Assembly (NCBI GenBank): GCA_002495675.1
Contig: DAGH01000006.1
Location: 465-64,376, forward strand
Length of the DNA: 63,912 nucleotides
Reading direction: 5' to 3'
Origin: Euryarchaeota archaeon UBA182
GTDB taxonomy: Archaea > Thermoplasmatota > Poseidoniia > Poseidoniales > Thalassarchaeaceae
Shown here: one piece after another, positions 51,062 to 59,376 of the stretch
Numbering within the stretch: the first letter of the stretch is position 1
How the letters are laid out: each line of letters starts with the position of its first letter
Position numbers and translations under genes: made by a program
The notes under the pieces: generated by a model
Told to the model about the DNA's origin: nothing
The model's input: only the letters and a program-made list of their open reading frames with translations
The model's database searches: none

Positions 51062-51984
51062 TTTATCACCTCCGGAATTGGGACTCCGAGACTTCGACAA
51101 AGAAGAGCCATTCGAGTAGGAACGCCGTTGAATGCCTGTTTAAAGTACCAAGCATGACTAGTAGAGTCAATGCTAGGGTGAATCTCACTGACTCTCGGCA
51201 GTGGATGCATAATCATCAAGTTAGAGGGAGCATTTGCTAAGTCATCGGATTTTATAGTGTATATTCCGGCCACTTTCTCGTACTCTGCCACGTCCGGGAA
51301 TCTTTCCCTTTGTATCCGGGTCATGTAAACGACATCCGAGGATCCCAGTACAGATAATAGATCGGAAGTTTCGGATACATCGCACCCATTTGATTTTAGA
51401 TCTCTAACTATTTCTTCTGGCATCATTAGGCTCTCGGGGGAAACGAAGGTCAGCGAGGCCCCAAAACGGCTTAGTGCGTGACTTAGGCTATGTACTGTCC
51501 TCCCATACCTAAGGTCGCCGACCAGAACCACACGAAGATCCTGGATAGTTCCGTGTCCCTGCTTGATTGTGAATAAATCGAGTAAGGTCTGGGTGGGATG
51601 ATTACCTGCACCATCCCCAGCATTCAGAATGGGTATCTCCACCGCGTCTGCAGCATATTGTGCGGCTCCTTGTCTGGGATGTCGAATTACCGCTATGTCA
51701 GCATATCCATCTATCATCTGCATAGTGTCATAGAGAGTCTCGCCCTTCTTGACCGATGAGCCGACGTCACTCAAATTGAGTACTTCGCCGCCGAGTCTCT
51801 TCATAGCGGTTTCAAAAGATAGCCTAGTTCTCGTCGAATTTTCAAAAAACAAATTCCCTAACACCTTTCCCTCCAGAAGAGGTAGATATGCTGACCCACT
51901 GGCTACAGGCATTAACCTCTTGGCGTCCTCCAGAAGTGATATCGATTCATCATTGGTTAGGTCATCCATTGTAATGAGGTCCAT
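51058..51984 (-). CDS. pyrB: Aspartate carbamoyltransferase catalytic chain
   Basis: 308 residues. It has the carbamoyl-phosphate loop FFENSTRTRLSFETAMKRLG, a Lys-rich GSSVKKGET loop, the aspartate loop NAGDGAGNHPTQTLLDL, and MHPLPRVSEI. It makes carbamoyl-aspartate, the second step of UMP synthesis. It is the first gene of the pyrBI operon. Confidence 0.97.
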   Translation of the reverse strand: MDLITMDDLTNDESISLLEDAKRLMPVASGSAYLPLLEGKVLGNLFFENSTRTRLSFETAMKRLGGEVLNLSDVGSSVKKGETLYDTMQMIDGYADIAVIRHPRQGAAQYAADAVEIPILNAGDGAGNHPTQTLLDLFTIKQGHGTIQDLRVVLVGDLRYGRTVHSLSHALSRFGASLTFVSPESLMMPEEIVRDLKSNGCDVSETSDLLSVLGSSDVVYMTRIQRERFPDVAEYEKVAGIYTIKSDDLANAPSNLMIMHPLPRVSEIHPSIDSTSHAWYFKQAFNGVPTRMALLCRSLGVPIPEVIK

Positions 51985-52103
51985 GTTGTATCCCGCATCC
52001 GCTACGAGGGCAGTCCATCCATATGCCTTGTGATACTTTCGAGGGACAATATTAGATCAGCGTAGTCATAAATCTTGAGTACAGCACTCGCCCAGCACAG
52101 TGC

Positions 52104-53186
52104 ATGGCGGACAATATGTATTATCGGATGATGGGGGCCACAGGCTTGCAAGTTTCAGTGCTATCATATGGATTCTGGGCGACTTATGGTGTAAAACAAG
52201 AGCTTTCGGGAAAAGCCGGAATCCAAAAAGCAAAGCAGTTGCTGACCATCGCCCGTGAGGCAGGAGTGAACTGCTTCGATCACGCTGAGGCCTATGGTAC
52301 GCCTCCAGGGGAAGCCGAGAGGATCTTCGGAATAGCACTTTCAGAATTGATTGAGGATGACCCGGAACTTTGGAGGCGGTCGGATCTGGTGATAACCACC
52401 AAAATCTTCTGGGGTGGGAGCGGGGTTAACGAACGAGGATTGTCGAGGAAGCACATTATGGAGGGGATTGATTCATCACTGGATCGTCTAGGTTTGGATT
52501 ACGTGGACATGGTTTTTTGCCATAGGCCTGACCCCCACACACCTACGTCGACTGTAGTCAGAGCCATGTCGGACATAGTAAGATCCGGGGCTTCCACATC
52601 ATGGGGGACGAGTGAATGGTCTGCTCAACAGATTACTGAGGCCTTCTGGATTGCAAGGACTGAGGGGCTGGAACCGCCATCCTTTGAGCAACCGCAATAC
52701 AACATGTTGCACAGGGATCGCTTCGAAACAGAATATTTCCCACTGTTCAATCCCCCCTATTCCCTAGGGACTACCATTTGGTCGCCACTACGTTCGGGTT
52801 TCCTCACAGGCAAATACAATGATGGCATACCTGAAGGATCCAGGGCGACTGTTGAAATCTACAGTTGGTTAAAGGAAGAGTTGCGAGAAAGGGAGGAAAG
52901 GGGCGAGATAGAGGTCCTCAGGAAGTTGGCGTTTCTGGCTGAAAATGAGTTGAATTGCAGTATGGCCCAACTCGCACTGGCATGGTGTTTGAAGAACAAG
53001 AATGTCTCAACCATTCTATTGGGGGCCACGAATGGGGATCAACTGAAAGAGAATCTAGGATGCATAGAAGTTGCAAAGAGGCTTACTGAGAATCATATGG
53101 AGACCATAGACGAAATCCTCGGAAACAAACCAGACCCATGGGTTGGGCCTGGAGGCGACGGAAACAGAGAGCTCAAGACAATATGA
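52104..53186 (+). CDS. Aldo/keto reductase (potassium channel beta-subunit-like)
   Basis: 360 residues. The TIM-barrel carries the catalytic Asp-Tyr-Lys-His set: NCFDHAEAYG, ITTKIFWGG and VFCHRPDPHTP. The GTSEWSAQQI and WSPLRSGFLTGKY segments place it with the Kv-beta/YghZ branch (AKR6). It reduces aldehydes or ketones with NADPH; the natural substrate is unknown. It is divergent from pyrB. Confidence 0.93.
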   Translation: MADNMYYRMMGATGLQVSVLSYGFWATYGVKQELSGKAGIQKAKQLLTIAREAGVNCFDHAEAYGTPPGEAERIFGIALSELIEDDPELWRRSDLVITTKIFWGGSGVNERGLSRKHIMEGIDSSLDRLGLDYVDMVFCHRPDPHTPTSTVVRAMSDIVRSGASTSWGTSEWSAQQITEAFWIARTEGLEPPSFEQPQYNMLHRDRFETEYFPLFNPPYSLGTTIWSPLRSGFLTGKYNDGIPEGSRATVEIYSWLKEELREREERGEIEVLRKLAFLAENELNCSMAQLALAWCLKNKNVSTILLGATNGDQLKENLGCIEVAKRLTENHMETIDEILGNKPDPWVGPGGDGNRELKTI

Positions 53187-53200
53187 TCGACTAGGGGATT

Positions 53201-53527
53201 TCAAAGAGAGAGGACGACCAACCCCAAGGCAAGTACTACAACACCGATCAACACTATTGTTTGGAGTGTGATCTCTGATTCTTCATTTGCTATTCGACCT
53301 TCCACCATGTTTGAGACAACTGTTTCGATATCCTCGCGAGTAGGATCTTGGTTCAAGTCGTCAATTTCCTTCTTAGGCGAAGGTTCCACGTGAATAGTAT
53401 CGGGACTTTGGTTCTGAAGAATTCTTTCAATGAGGTCGGCTTTCTTGCCTGAGACTGGAAGAGATAGTTCTGAGAGTAAAACCTTCAGATTGGCCACAGT
53501 CATGCCCTCAAGATCTTCTCTCTGCAT
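53201..53527 (-). CDS. SAP-domain protein with C-terminal membrane helix
   Basis: 108 residues. Residues about 8-42 form a SAP helix-turn-helix (VANLKVLLSELSLPVSGKKA, DLIERIL), a DNA-binding module. A polar acidic linker follows, and a single TM ends the protein (IVLIGVVVLALGLVVLSL). So DNA binding and membrane anchoring appear in one small protein. A strong TATA box lies 28 bases before the ATG, consistent with a leaderless mRNA. Confidence 0.8.
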   Translation of the reverse strand: MQREDLEGMTVANLKVLLSELSLPVSGKKADLIERILQNQSPDTIHVEPSPKKEIDDLNQDPTREDIETVVSNMVEGRIANEESEITLQTIVLIGVVVLALGLVVLSL

Positions 53528-53550
53528 AAATCCGCCCTTACGAGTGGCGG

Positions 53551-53559
53551 TATTTATAC
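53551..53559 (-). promoter_or_regulatory. TATA box for the SAP/TM gene
   Basis: On the minus strand GTATAAATA is centred about 28 bases before ATG 53527, leaderless spacing. It is among the clearest TATA boxes in the window. Confidence 0.6.
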
Positions 53560-53578
53560 AGAAAGGGGAGATAGGGAT

Positions 53579-54574
53579 TCAAGTCTGTTCATTCAGCCAT
53601 GATTTCATCGTACAGGACTGACAAACTTCCCTACTCGTGACCCCACCACAGACCGAGCAGGATTTCACATCCATGTTTCCTTCTCCGCTGAGTGAGAAGG
53701 CCTCTCGGATATTCTCCAGGCTGTGTAAGAGTCCGTGTCTAGCCCCCGGTGTGTTTGTCTCGAGTGCTGCAATTATGTTTCTGCTCGCTTGACGCTGGGC
53801 TCCAGCGGCGTGAGGGCATTCCCCATGGAAAAACGGTAGCCCCATGACCATCGCGAGTGCGTGGATTTCCTGCTCAGGTATCCATCTTAGGGGCACTATT
53901 CTGGGTGGTAGCCCATCGATTGGAGTTTGGGTGTGAGGAGCCAGCCTCACTGACCTCTCAACCTCCCCTTTTTGCAAATTCATCAAAATCGACTGTGCCA
54001 TGTCATCTAGATTATGCCCCAATGCCATGGCCCTAGCATTTGTCTTTTCAGCAAGAGTGTTCAGGCTTTGCCTCCTGAACACCCCGCAGAATGAGCAAGG
54101 CATCATCCCCTTTGCATCGGGGTTTTTTTCCGCAATGGCCGGCATGATCTTGACAACCTCGTCCATCCGCTGGTATCCTATGTCCTCATATCCTATTCTG
54201 ACTAACTCCACATCCATCATTGAACACAATTCCTCAACACAGTCTATAGAAGGGGATCTGTATCCGTCTATGCCTTCGTCTACGACCCCGGCGACGATCT
54301 CTACATCTCGCCGTTTTCCCAATATGTCAAACAACATATGCAGCATTATCGCTGAGTCCTTCCCCCCACTTACTGCAGCAAGAATTCGAAAAGGGCTCCC
54401 ATCGGCCTCTCTAGCGTCCTTGGGAAGTGATAGCTGGTTCCTGAGATCCTTGGAGACTCTCTTTCTTATTGATGCTCTGAGATGCCTACCACATAGCCTC
54501 TGACCACTGTATGGCTGATACACCACGCTCGGATTTTCACAACGGCTACAGGATCCTACTTGCAGCCCACACAT
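53579..54574 (-). CDS. tRNA 2-thiolation enzyme, Ncs6/TtuA-like
   Basis: About 331 residues. An N-terminal zinc finger (CSRC, then LCGRH), the PP-loop AAVSGGKDSAIMLHML, the iron-sulfur/sulfur-relay Cys in PCSFCG, GHNLDDMAQSILMNL and a C-terminal zinc pair (CSVC, CQSC) define the TtuA/Ncs6 branch. It thiolates tRNA uridines or cytidines. ATG 54574 is preferred over the longer frame at 54640, which overlaps the divergent gene. Confidence 0.93.
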   Translation of the reverse strand: MCGLQVGSCSRCENPSVVYQPYSGQRLCGRHLRASIRKRVSKDLRNQLSLPKDAREADGSPFRILAAVSGGKDSAIMLHMLFDILGKRRDVEIVAGVVDEGIDGYRSPSIDCVEELCSMMDVELVRIGYEDIGYQRMDEVVKIMPAIAEKNPDAKGMMPCSFCGVFRRQSLNTLAEKTNARAMALGHNLDDMAQSILMNLQKGEVERSVRLAPHTQTPIDGLPPRIVPLRWIPEQEIHALAMVMGLPFFHGECPHAAGAQRQASRNIIAALETNTPGARHGLLHSLENIREAFSLSGEGNMDVKSCSVCGGVTSREVCQSCTMKSWLNEQT

Positions 54575-54594
54575 GAGCCTCCGTGGAGGTAATT

Positions 54595-54900
54595 GTGTTT
54601 GAACACAATGGAAGGAGGAGGGTTCTTGCATCGGGCACATCTGGACATGTTATGGATCCAACACCGCCACTTCCAAATTCCAATCTTCCTATTGGAAGAA
54701 GGTCTACCCCTTGGTTGGAAAGGGCTGTACTTTCCGCATACATCATCGGGGCGATTTCATTGGCCTCCTACGTAAGAGGTACAGTTCCACCAGACTCCAG
54801 TAATTCTTCATTTCTTATCTACCCAGCATTCATTTTGATTTCCTTGTTTGCATCGGAGTTCACCGTCAGGGTCCTCGAGCGTCTGTTAAAAATTAGGTAA
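54595..54900 (+). CDS. Small double-TM protein
   Basis: About 101 residues from GTG 54595, with GGAGG 5 bases upstream; the longest frame starts at 54583. A polar N-terminus with a NGRRRVLASG segment and a Pro-rich stretch lead to two hydrophobic helices (about AVLSAYIIGAISLAS and IYPAFILISLFAS). No family is recognised. It ends 2 bases before the stop of the convergent membrane protein. Confidence 0.5.
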   Translation: MFEHNGRRRVLASGTSGHVMDPTPPLPNSNLPIGRRSTPWLERAVLSAYIIGAISLASYVRGTVPPDSSNSSFLIYPAFILISLFASEFTVRVLERLLKIR

Positions 54901-54902
54901 TA

Positions 54903-56144
54903 TCAACTTTCAGAATCGGAAACTGGCTTTTTCGAGCCTCCTCTGAATAGTGATTCAAACCAACCTAAGACTAATTGCCATGGAACTAGATATCGGGCCA
55001 TGCTCACGAAGAGGAGGAATAGGCCTGCTGAAATTACCTTACCATAGGTCATTTGCAACTCCAGTGAATCATTCACCTGCTGACTCCACTGATTTGGTTG
55101 AAACTCAGAAATTACAGTTATCAGAATCTCATCAAAATCCAATGCTATTGCAGTCAGGAGGGTCGCTAGGGAGATAACACCAAAGAGTTGGAAGAGGTGG
55201 GTGTTCAAGACGGTTTGAAACATCCTGATGTGTTCGCTGTCTGTCCTGGCGCTCTCTGGCAACATAGCTACGTACTCGAACAGGCGTATGCACATGTGAG
55301 ATGACTCGTAGAATAAGAAAAGCACCACTGAGATGGTAATCAGCTCAAATGCAAGCGGTGAGACCAGTCCACCGAACATGCTAGATTCCCCGATCTGCGC
55401 AGGAAGTGGTTTCAGTCCTATACCTTGAACTGAGTCGAGAACAGCCTCGAATGTCAAAAGGGCATGGAATATGATGAACATGACGACGTAGCTCATGGTC
55501 GCCACTATTGACCTCATTGAAAGGTTCCATATTCCAATCAAACCGAATAAAACTGGGACGAAGACCACTCCCATGACAATGATCTCTGACATCAACTGCA
55601 TTGGGACCGAGAGCCTGTCAGCATGGTTGAATATGTCCAGATTCTGGCCAAAGGGAATGTATGCTTGCCTGTAAGTGACCATTCCAGATATCCATTCGAA
55701 GAGAAAGGGGCCCAAGCCGAAGAGAAGGGCCGTGGTATAGATTCCAACTCTCAATCTTCGACGGAATTTTGTCCCTCTAGTGGAAGTGTAAGCATGAGCG
55801 CCGGTTAGAAGCAAGCAAAAAATTGTGGGAAATAACAATGATGAGTTGCCAACTTGATCTGCCCCGGTGATGAAATCAGGCAAGATTGATTCCCGTTCGA
55901 AGGAGTCCTCTACGTAGACGATCCCACGAGTATGCTCAAACGCTGGGCACCAATAATTCTCCCCATCTGCTTCTTGGATGAAGTCCTCGTCGCATTCTCC
56001 ATATTTCGAAGTCATGGTCAACACTAGCGCTGCCAGTGACGCAGTCGCCACGATTTGTAGGGCCAAGATCTGCCAACGGGTCCTGACGGATCGCAATCTC
56101 AGAGATTTACCGCTTTCGACTCCCTCGGAACTCATTTCACTCAC
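54903..56144 (-). CDS. Multi-TM membrane protein, last gene of the DUF58 operon
   Basis: 413 residues with about eight hydrophobic segments and a Cys-containing outer loop after the first (GECDEDF, WCPAFEH). A basic N-terminus and a short charged C-terminal tail face the cytosol. No named family is recognised. It begins at the base following the DUF58 stop, so it is part of the DUF4350-DUF58 operon; related operons in bacteria carry DUF4129 or BatA-like membrane proteins at this place. Confidence 0.7.
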   Translation of the reverse strand: MSEMSSEGVESGKSLRLRSVRTRWQILALQIVATASLAALVLTMTSKYGECDEDFIQEADGENYWCPAFEHTRGIVYVEDSFERESILPDFITGADQVGNSSLLFPTIFCLLLTGAHAYTSTRGTKFRRRLRVGIYTTALLFGLGPFLFEWISGMVTYRQAYIPFGQNLDIFNHADRLSVPMQLMSEIIVMGVVFVPVLFGLIGIWNLSMRSIVATMSYVVMFIIFHALLTFEAVLDSVQGIGLKPLPAQIGESSMFGGLVSPLAFELITISVVLFLFYESSHMCIRLFEYVAMLPESARTDSEHIRMFQTVLNTHLFQLFGVISLATLLTAIALDFDEILITVISEFQPNQWSQQVNDSLELQMTYGKVISAGLFLLFVSMARYLVPWQLVLGWFESLFRGGSKKPVSDSES

Positions 56145-57407
56145 CTATCCCTTCTTTACTTGCAACAGAGCCTGTGCAAGGTCAATGTCCGGAACCCAAT
56201 CAATCACATTAGCCCCGTAACCGTTCAACGACATCAGCCTATTTTGCCGCTCCATCTTTAGTACCTCATACGCCATCCTTGGAATTCTACTCACAAGTCG
56301 CTCCAAGTCGATTGAATTGGGAGAAAGGACATAGACAGTATGTCCGTGACTGGATAAGGCCCTAATCGCAGGCAATGTGGTCCCGTCCCCCTCAAGGCTA
56401 CTCACAACGAAAACTGGTGAACCCCGATTCATCCTAGGTATGAGTGCATTGGTCACTGCTTGGAGGGGCATTGTTCCCCCTGCGGATACCCCAGCAAGTA
56501 GGCTCAGAATCTTGTATTGCTGCTTATCCCCCGCCTCTGCTGGGAGATGGTCCATCCTTCGACCATAAGTTGTCAGTGAGACTGCGTCCCTCCTTCTGAT
56601 GAAATGGTTAGATACGGATGCGGTCGCCACGGCCCCCATTTCGAGTGGATTCTTGAGAACTGTGCCGATTCTTGAGATGTCCCTTGTGTCGAAAAGAATG
56701 TGGACGTCAGTGACTGCGTCACGGACTTTCTCGTTGACCATCAGGTCCCCTGTTCTCGCGAAGGCCTTCCAATTGATCGATCTGAATGAGTCTCCCGGCA
56801 TATACTCCCTTAAGGAATAAAATTCGGTTCCCTGACCTGGTGTCCTGAGGGTCGTAGCTCCAGTATACATCTTGGGGACGTTTGATCGAAGCAACGCGTC
56901 CTCGATGTCCCTGACTTGGGGGAATACGATTACGTCGCTCCTCTTGTCTGCTACGCCCTCATCGGTAAACAGCCCAAATACGTCCCTGTATCTCAAGGAG
57001 GTGGGCCCTATGGAAAAGTGCCCTCGCAATGGACATCTAACAGTATACCTCAACACAGTTGATTGTCCTGGACCGAGATTAGCCCTGATCATGTTTATGC
57101 CCCTTCTGATCTTCATCTCATGGGGAACATTGTCGTAGATATCCAATGTCTGAGTCCTGCGTCTTGATTGGTTGCTGATCGTGAGAGTCACTGTTATGTC
57201 ATCTCCTTTGTACACGTTTTCTTCCGACAATTCCCTCTCAACAACCAGTTTTGGATATCCGCTTATCCAACTGGCCATCACCAGCAGAGATACCATGAGC
57301 ATGCCCAGAATCATCAAATGAAAATGGCTCACCATCATCCCCACGAGAATTAGTGATACCCCCCCGACGAGCATCATGGTTGCCTTTCTTGTCCACATCG
57401 ATATCAC
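56145..57407 (-). CDS. DUF58 domain protein
   Basis: 420 residues. Two N-terminal hydrophobic helices precede an Ig-like part (YKGDDITVTLTISNQSRR, GHFSIGPTSLRYRDVFGLF), and the DUF58 core YSLREYMPGDSFRSINWKAF follows, leading into a VWA-like fold (VHILFDTRD). These proteins pair with MoxR-type AAA+ ATPases in chaperone-like systems. The start overlaps the DUF4350 stop as ATGA. Confidence 0.93.
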   Translation of the reverse strand: MISMWTRKATMMLVGGVSLILVGMMVSHFHLMILGMLMVSLLVMASWISGYPKLVVERELSEENVYKGDDITVTLTISNQSRRRTQTLDIYDNVPHEMKIRRGINMIRANLGPGQSTVLRYTVRCPLRGHFSIGPTSLRYRDVFGLFTDEGVADKRSDVIVFPQVRDIEDALLRSNVPKMYTGATTLRTPGQGTEFYSLREYMPGDSFRSINWKAFARTGDLMVNEKVRDAVTDVHILFDTRDISRIGTVLKNPLEMGAVATASVSNHFIRRRDAVSLTTYGRRMDHLPAEAGDKQQYKILSLLAGVSAGGTMPLQAVTNALIPRMNRGSPVFVVSSLEGDGTTLPAIRALSSHGHTVYVLSPNSIDLERLVSRIPRMAYEVLKMERQNRLMSLNGYGANVIDWVPDIDLAQALLQVKKG

Positions 57408-59074
57408 ATGTCCATCAGATCTTCGTCGGGCTCATTGTCGTCCGGGCCCCATTCTCGCATCCTCTTCACGATAGCAACCAGCTCTTGGGTCTTGTACTTA
57501 CGATTGTCATAAATAAATCGAAGTAGCACTTGGTCGTCTACTAGAGTCTGGAGCTCCTCTGATGACAACGAGTCGAACTCCTCCCTAGTCATCGTGTTTG
57601 TGCTCCTTATCTTCGACAAGAATACCTGTCTTATTTTTTCTGGATGCTGGTAAAACTCATACCTCTTTGCATCTCCAAAACCATAGTAAATTATCCTGAA
57701 GACATGTCGCCAGTCTTCAGGGTCTTCTTTGCGAATTAGCACCACCTCCAACATCATGAAGAGCGCAAGGAACAGTATGAGCATCGCCATCCAGTCATTT
57801 GTAAAGTACACCAGGAAGTAGTATGCCAGGTTGTATGTGTCAGAAAGTGGGTTCGTTTGTTGGTGCCGACTCTCATCAAATATCACCACGGCATTCTCAC
57901 TCGGCTTCAAGGAACCATTTCCGATCAATAGGGCGTCGGCGATTATGTCCAATGCCCATATCCTGTTGTCATTGTCCGGGACGTTAGATCCATCGATGTT
58001 CGATGATGAGTAAATAGCATTGATGAGAAGTGAGCCGTCTGAGGCGATGTGGACCTGCCCTGAGGAAGGCTCAGCGCACAATCTGGAAGAGCAAATCCTG
58101 GCATAAACTGCGAATGGTCCCTGTTCGTCCCCTTGTATCCCAGCTGCCTCAAATGCCGGAGTCAAATCACCATCATCGTTTGAGTCTAAGTAGGAATCCA
58201 GCGTAGAGGTGATTATAGGATAGCGATTCTCTGCTGGGGAGAACGAGGACTCTTTGTCGAATGCAGATGGTTTGCTCGTCAGGAGGTCATAACTCTCAGA
58301 GAAATCATATGTTTTTTGTTCGGAGTCCCATCGGTGCCCGCACATACCGAATGAGTCATCGGTCGGGGTGAATCCCACATTCTGCGAATCTGGGTCAGGG
58401 TCGATCAAGTCCAGAATTAGGTCAGCATCTCTGTCTGCTAAACATGGATGGTAAACTGAGGTCGATCCAGAGGTCTGAGTCAGATTGTACGCATTGGTGA
58501 CATTCGTCCACACGTAATTGTAATCCAGCTCCCTGGCCCATGCCTCTCCGTCATACAATTGGTGATTAGAGAAGACGATATTGTATTCTTGGGCCAATGC
58601 AGACGAGTAACCAAAGTCATCCATCAAGAGGAGTGTTCCACCTGCTTGCACATACTCCACGATTGCCTCGATCTCTGAACCAGTGTAGCCGTCGGAGTCA
58701 GACAATTCCACTATGGATTCGTCATCTGTGAATCGAGGTAGGGATATCGTGTCACGTTCCACCCCGGACACAACAAACACAGTTTCCTCGGGGTTATCGA
58801 TCTCAGAGAGAAGGAGTGGGCTTGAAACCATGGCTGTGGTCCTGACCCCCATTGAGTTAATTTCAGACCTGAAATCGCCAAGATCATCCCAGTCGTCTCC
58901 ATATGCAGATTGTTGTGTCTTCCCATCAACGATGTAGGTAGATGCGATGAATGCGATTAGGAGTGTCAAAACAGACCAGAAAGAGAATTGTAGGAGCCTT
59001 TGTCTGTTCGTCCGATTGAAGATCTTGGAAGATCGCCTCGGCCCATTCATCATCAGTCCACCGCCCAGCAGCAT
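57404..59074 (-). CDS. DUF4350-like membrane protein
   Basis: 556 residues: one N-terminal TM (about 25-48), a large outer domain with GYTGSEIEAIVEYVQAGGTL and LLMDDFGYSS (the typical DUF4350 glutamine-amidotransferase-like core), a second TM (about 425-445) and an inner helical tail. The outer insert carries several Cys and an ADRDADLILDLIDPDPDS calcium-type motif. A TATA box 24 bases upstream of ATG 59074 supports its own promoter. Confidence 0.75.
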   Translation of the reverse strand: MLLGGGLMMNGPRRSSKIFNRTNRQRLLQFSFWSVLTLLIAFIASTYIVDGKTQQSAYGDDWDDLGDFRSEINSMGVRTTAMVSSPLLLSEIDNPEETVFVVSGVERDTISLPRFTDDESIVELSDSDGYTGSEIEAIVEYVQAGGTLLLMDDFGYSSALAQEYNIVFSNHQLYDGEAWARELDYNYVWTNVTNAYNLTQTSGSTSVYHPCLADRDADLILDLIDPDPDSQNVGFTPTDDSFGMCGHRWDSEQKTYDFSESYDLLTSKPSAFDKESSFSPAENRYPIITSTLDSYLDSNDDGDLTPAFEAAGIQGDEQGPFAVYARICSSRLCAEPSSGQVHIASDGSLLINAIYSSSNIDGSNVPDNDNRIWALDIIADALLIGNGSLKPSENAVVIFDESRHQQTNPLSDTYNLAYYFLVYFTNDWMAMLILFLALFMMLEVVLIRKEDPEDWRHVFRIIYYGFGDAKRYEFYQHPEKIRQVFLSKIRSTNTMTREEFDSLSSEELQTLVDDQVLLRFIYDNRKYKTQELVAIVKRMREWGPDDNEPDEDLMDM

Positions 59075-59093
59075 GCTCCAACCGAGTCCAACG

Positions 59094-59100
59094 CTATAAG
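59094..59100 (-). promoter_or_regulatory. TATA box for the DUF4350-DUF58 operon
   Basis: On the minus strand CTTATAG lies about 24 bases before ATG 59074, in the gap after the PRC-barrel gene. The operon can therefore be expressed apart from cdc48. Confidence 0.45.
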
Positions 59101-59127
59101 ACGGTTATCCGACTTTGTGAGATCTAG

Positions 59128-59376
59128 CTATCTCAACCGTATGGCATTTGAGACTTCGGCAACTTCGTCAGTGGGGACCTCCAACAGCCCATCCACAGTT
59201 GGCCAAGGGAGCAGAGCTGGGTCGAGTTCCTCGCTGATCATAACTAGCAGGGTCAGGACATCACCGGTCCTCGTATCCATTACAAGATCGGATACATGCC
59301 CGAGAGTGTCACCTGCGCCATCGAGTATCGGACGATTCAGAATTTCACGGCCGAAACCCGATGGCATGGCGATCAC
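59128..59376 (-). CDS. PRC-barrel domain protein
   Basis: 82 residues, a single PRC barrel: EILNRPILDGAGDTLGHVSD, MDTRTGDVLTLLV, VPTDEVAEVSNAIRLR. In haloarchaea, PRC-barrel proteins (CdpB) link FtsZ to membranes; whether this one does so is unknown. The ATG overlaps the cdc48 stop as ATGA, so the two are translated together. Confidence 0.88.
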   Translation of the reverse strand: MIAMPSGFGREILNRPILDGAGDTLGHVSDLVMDTRTGDVLTLLVMISEELDPALLPWPTVDGLLEVPTDEVAEVSNAIRLR

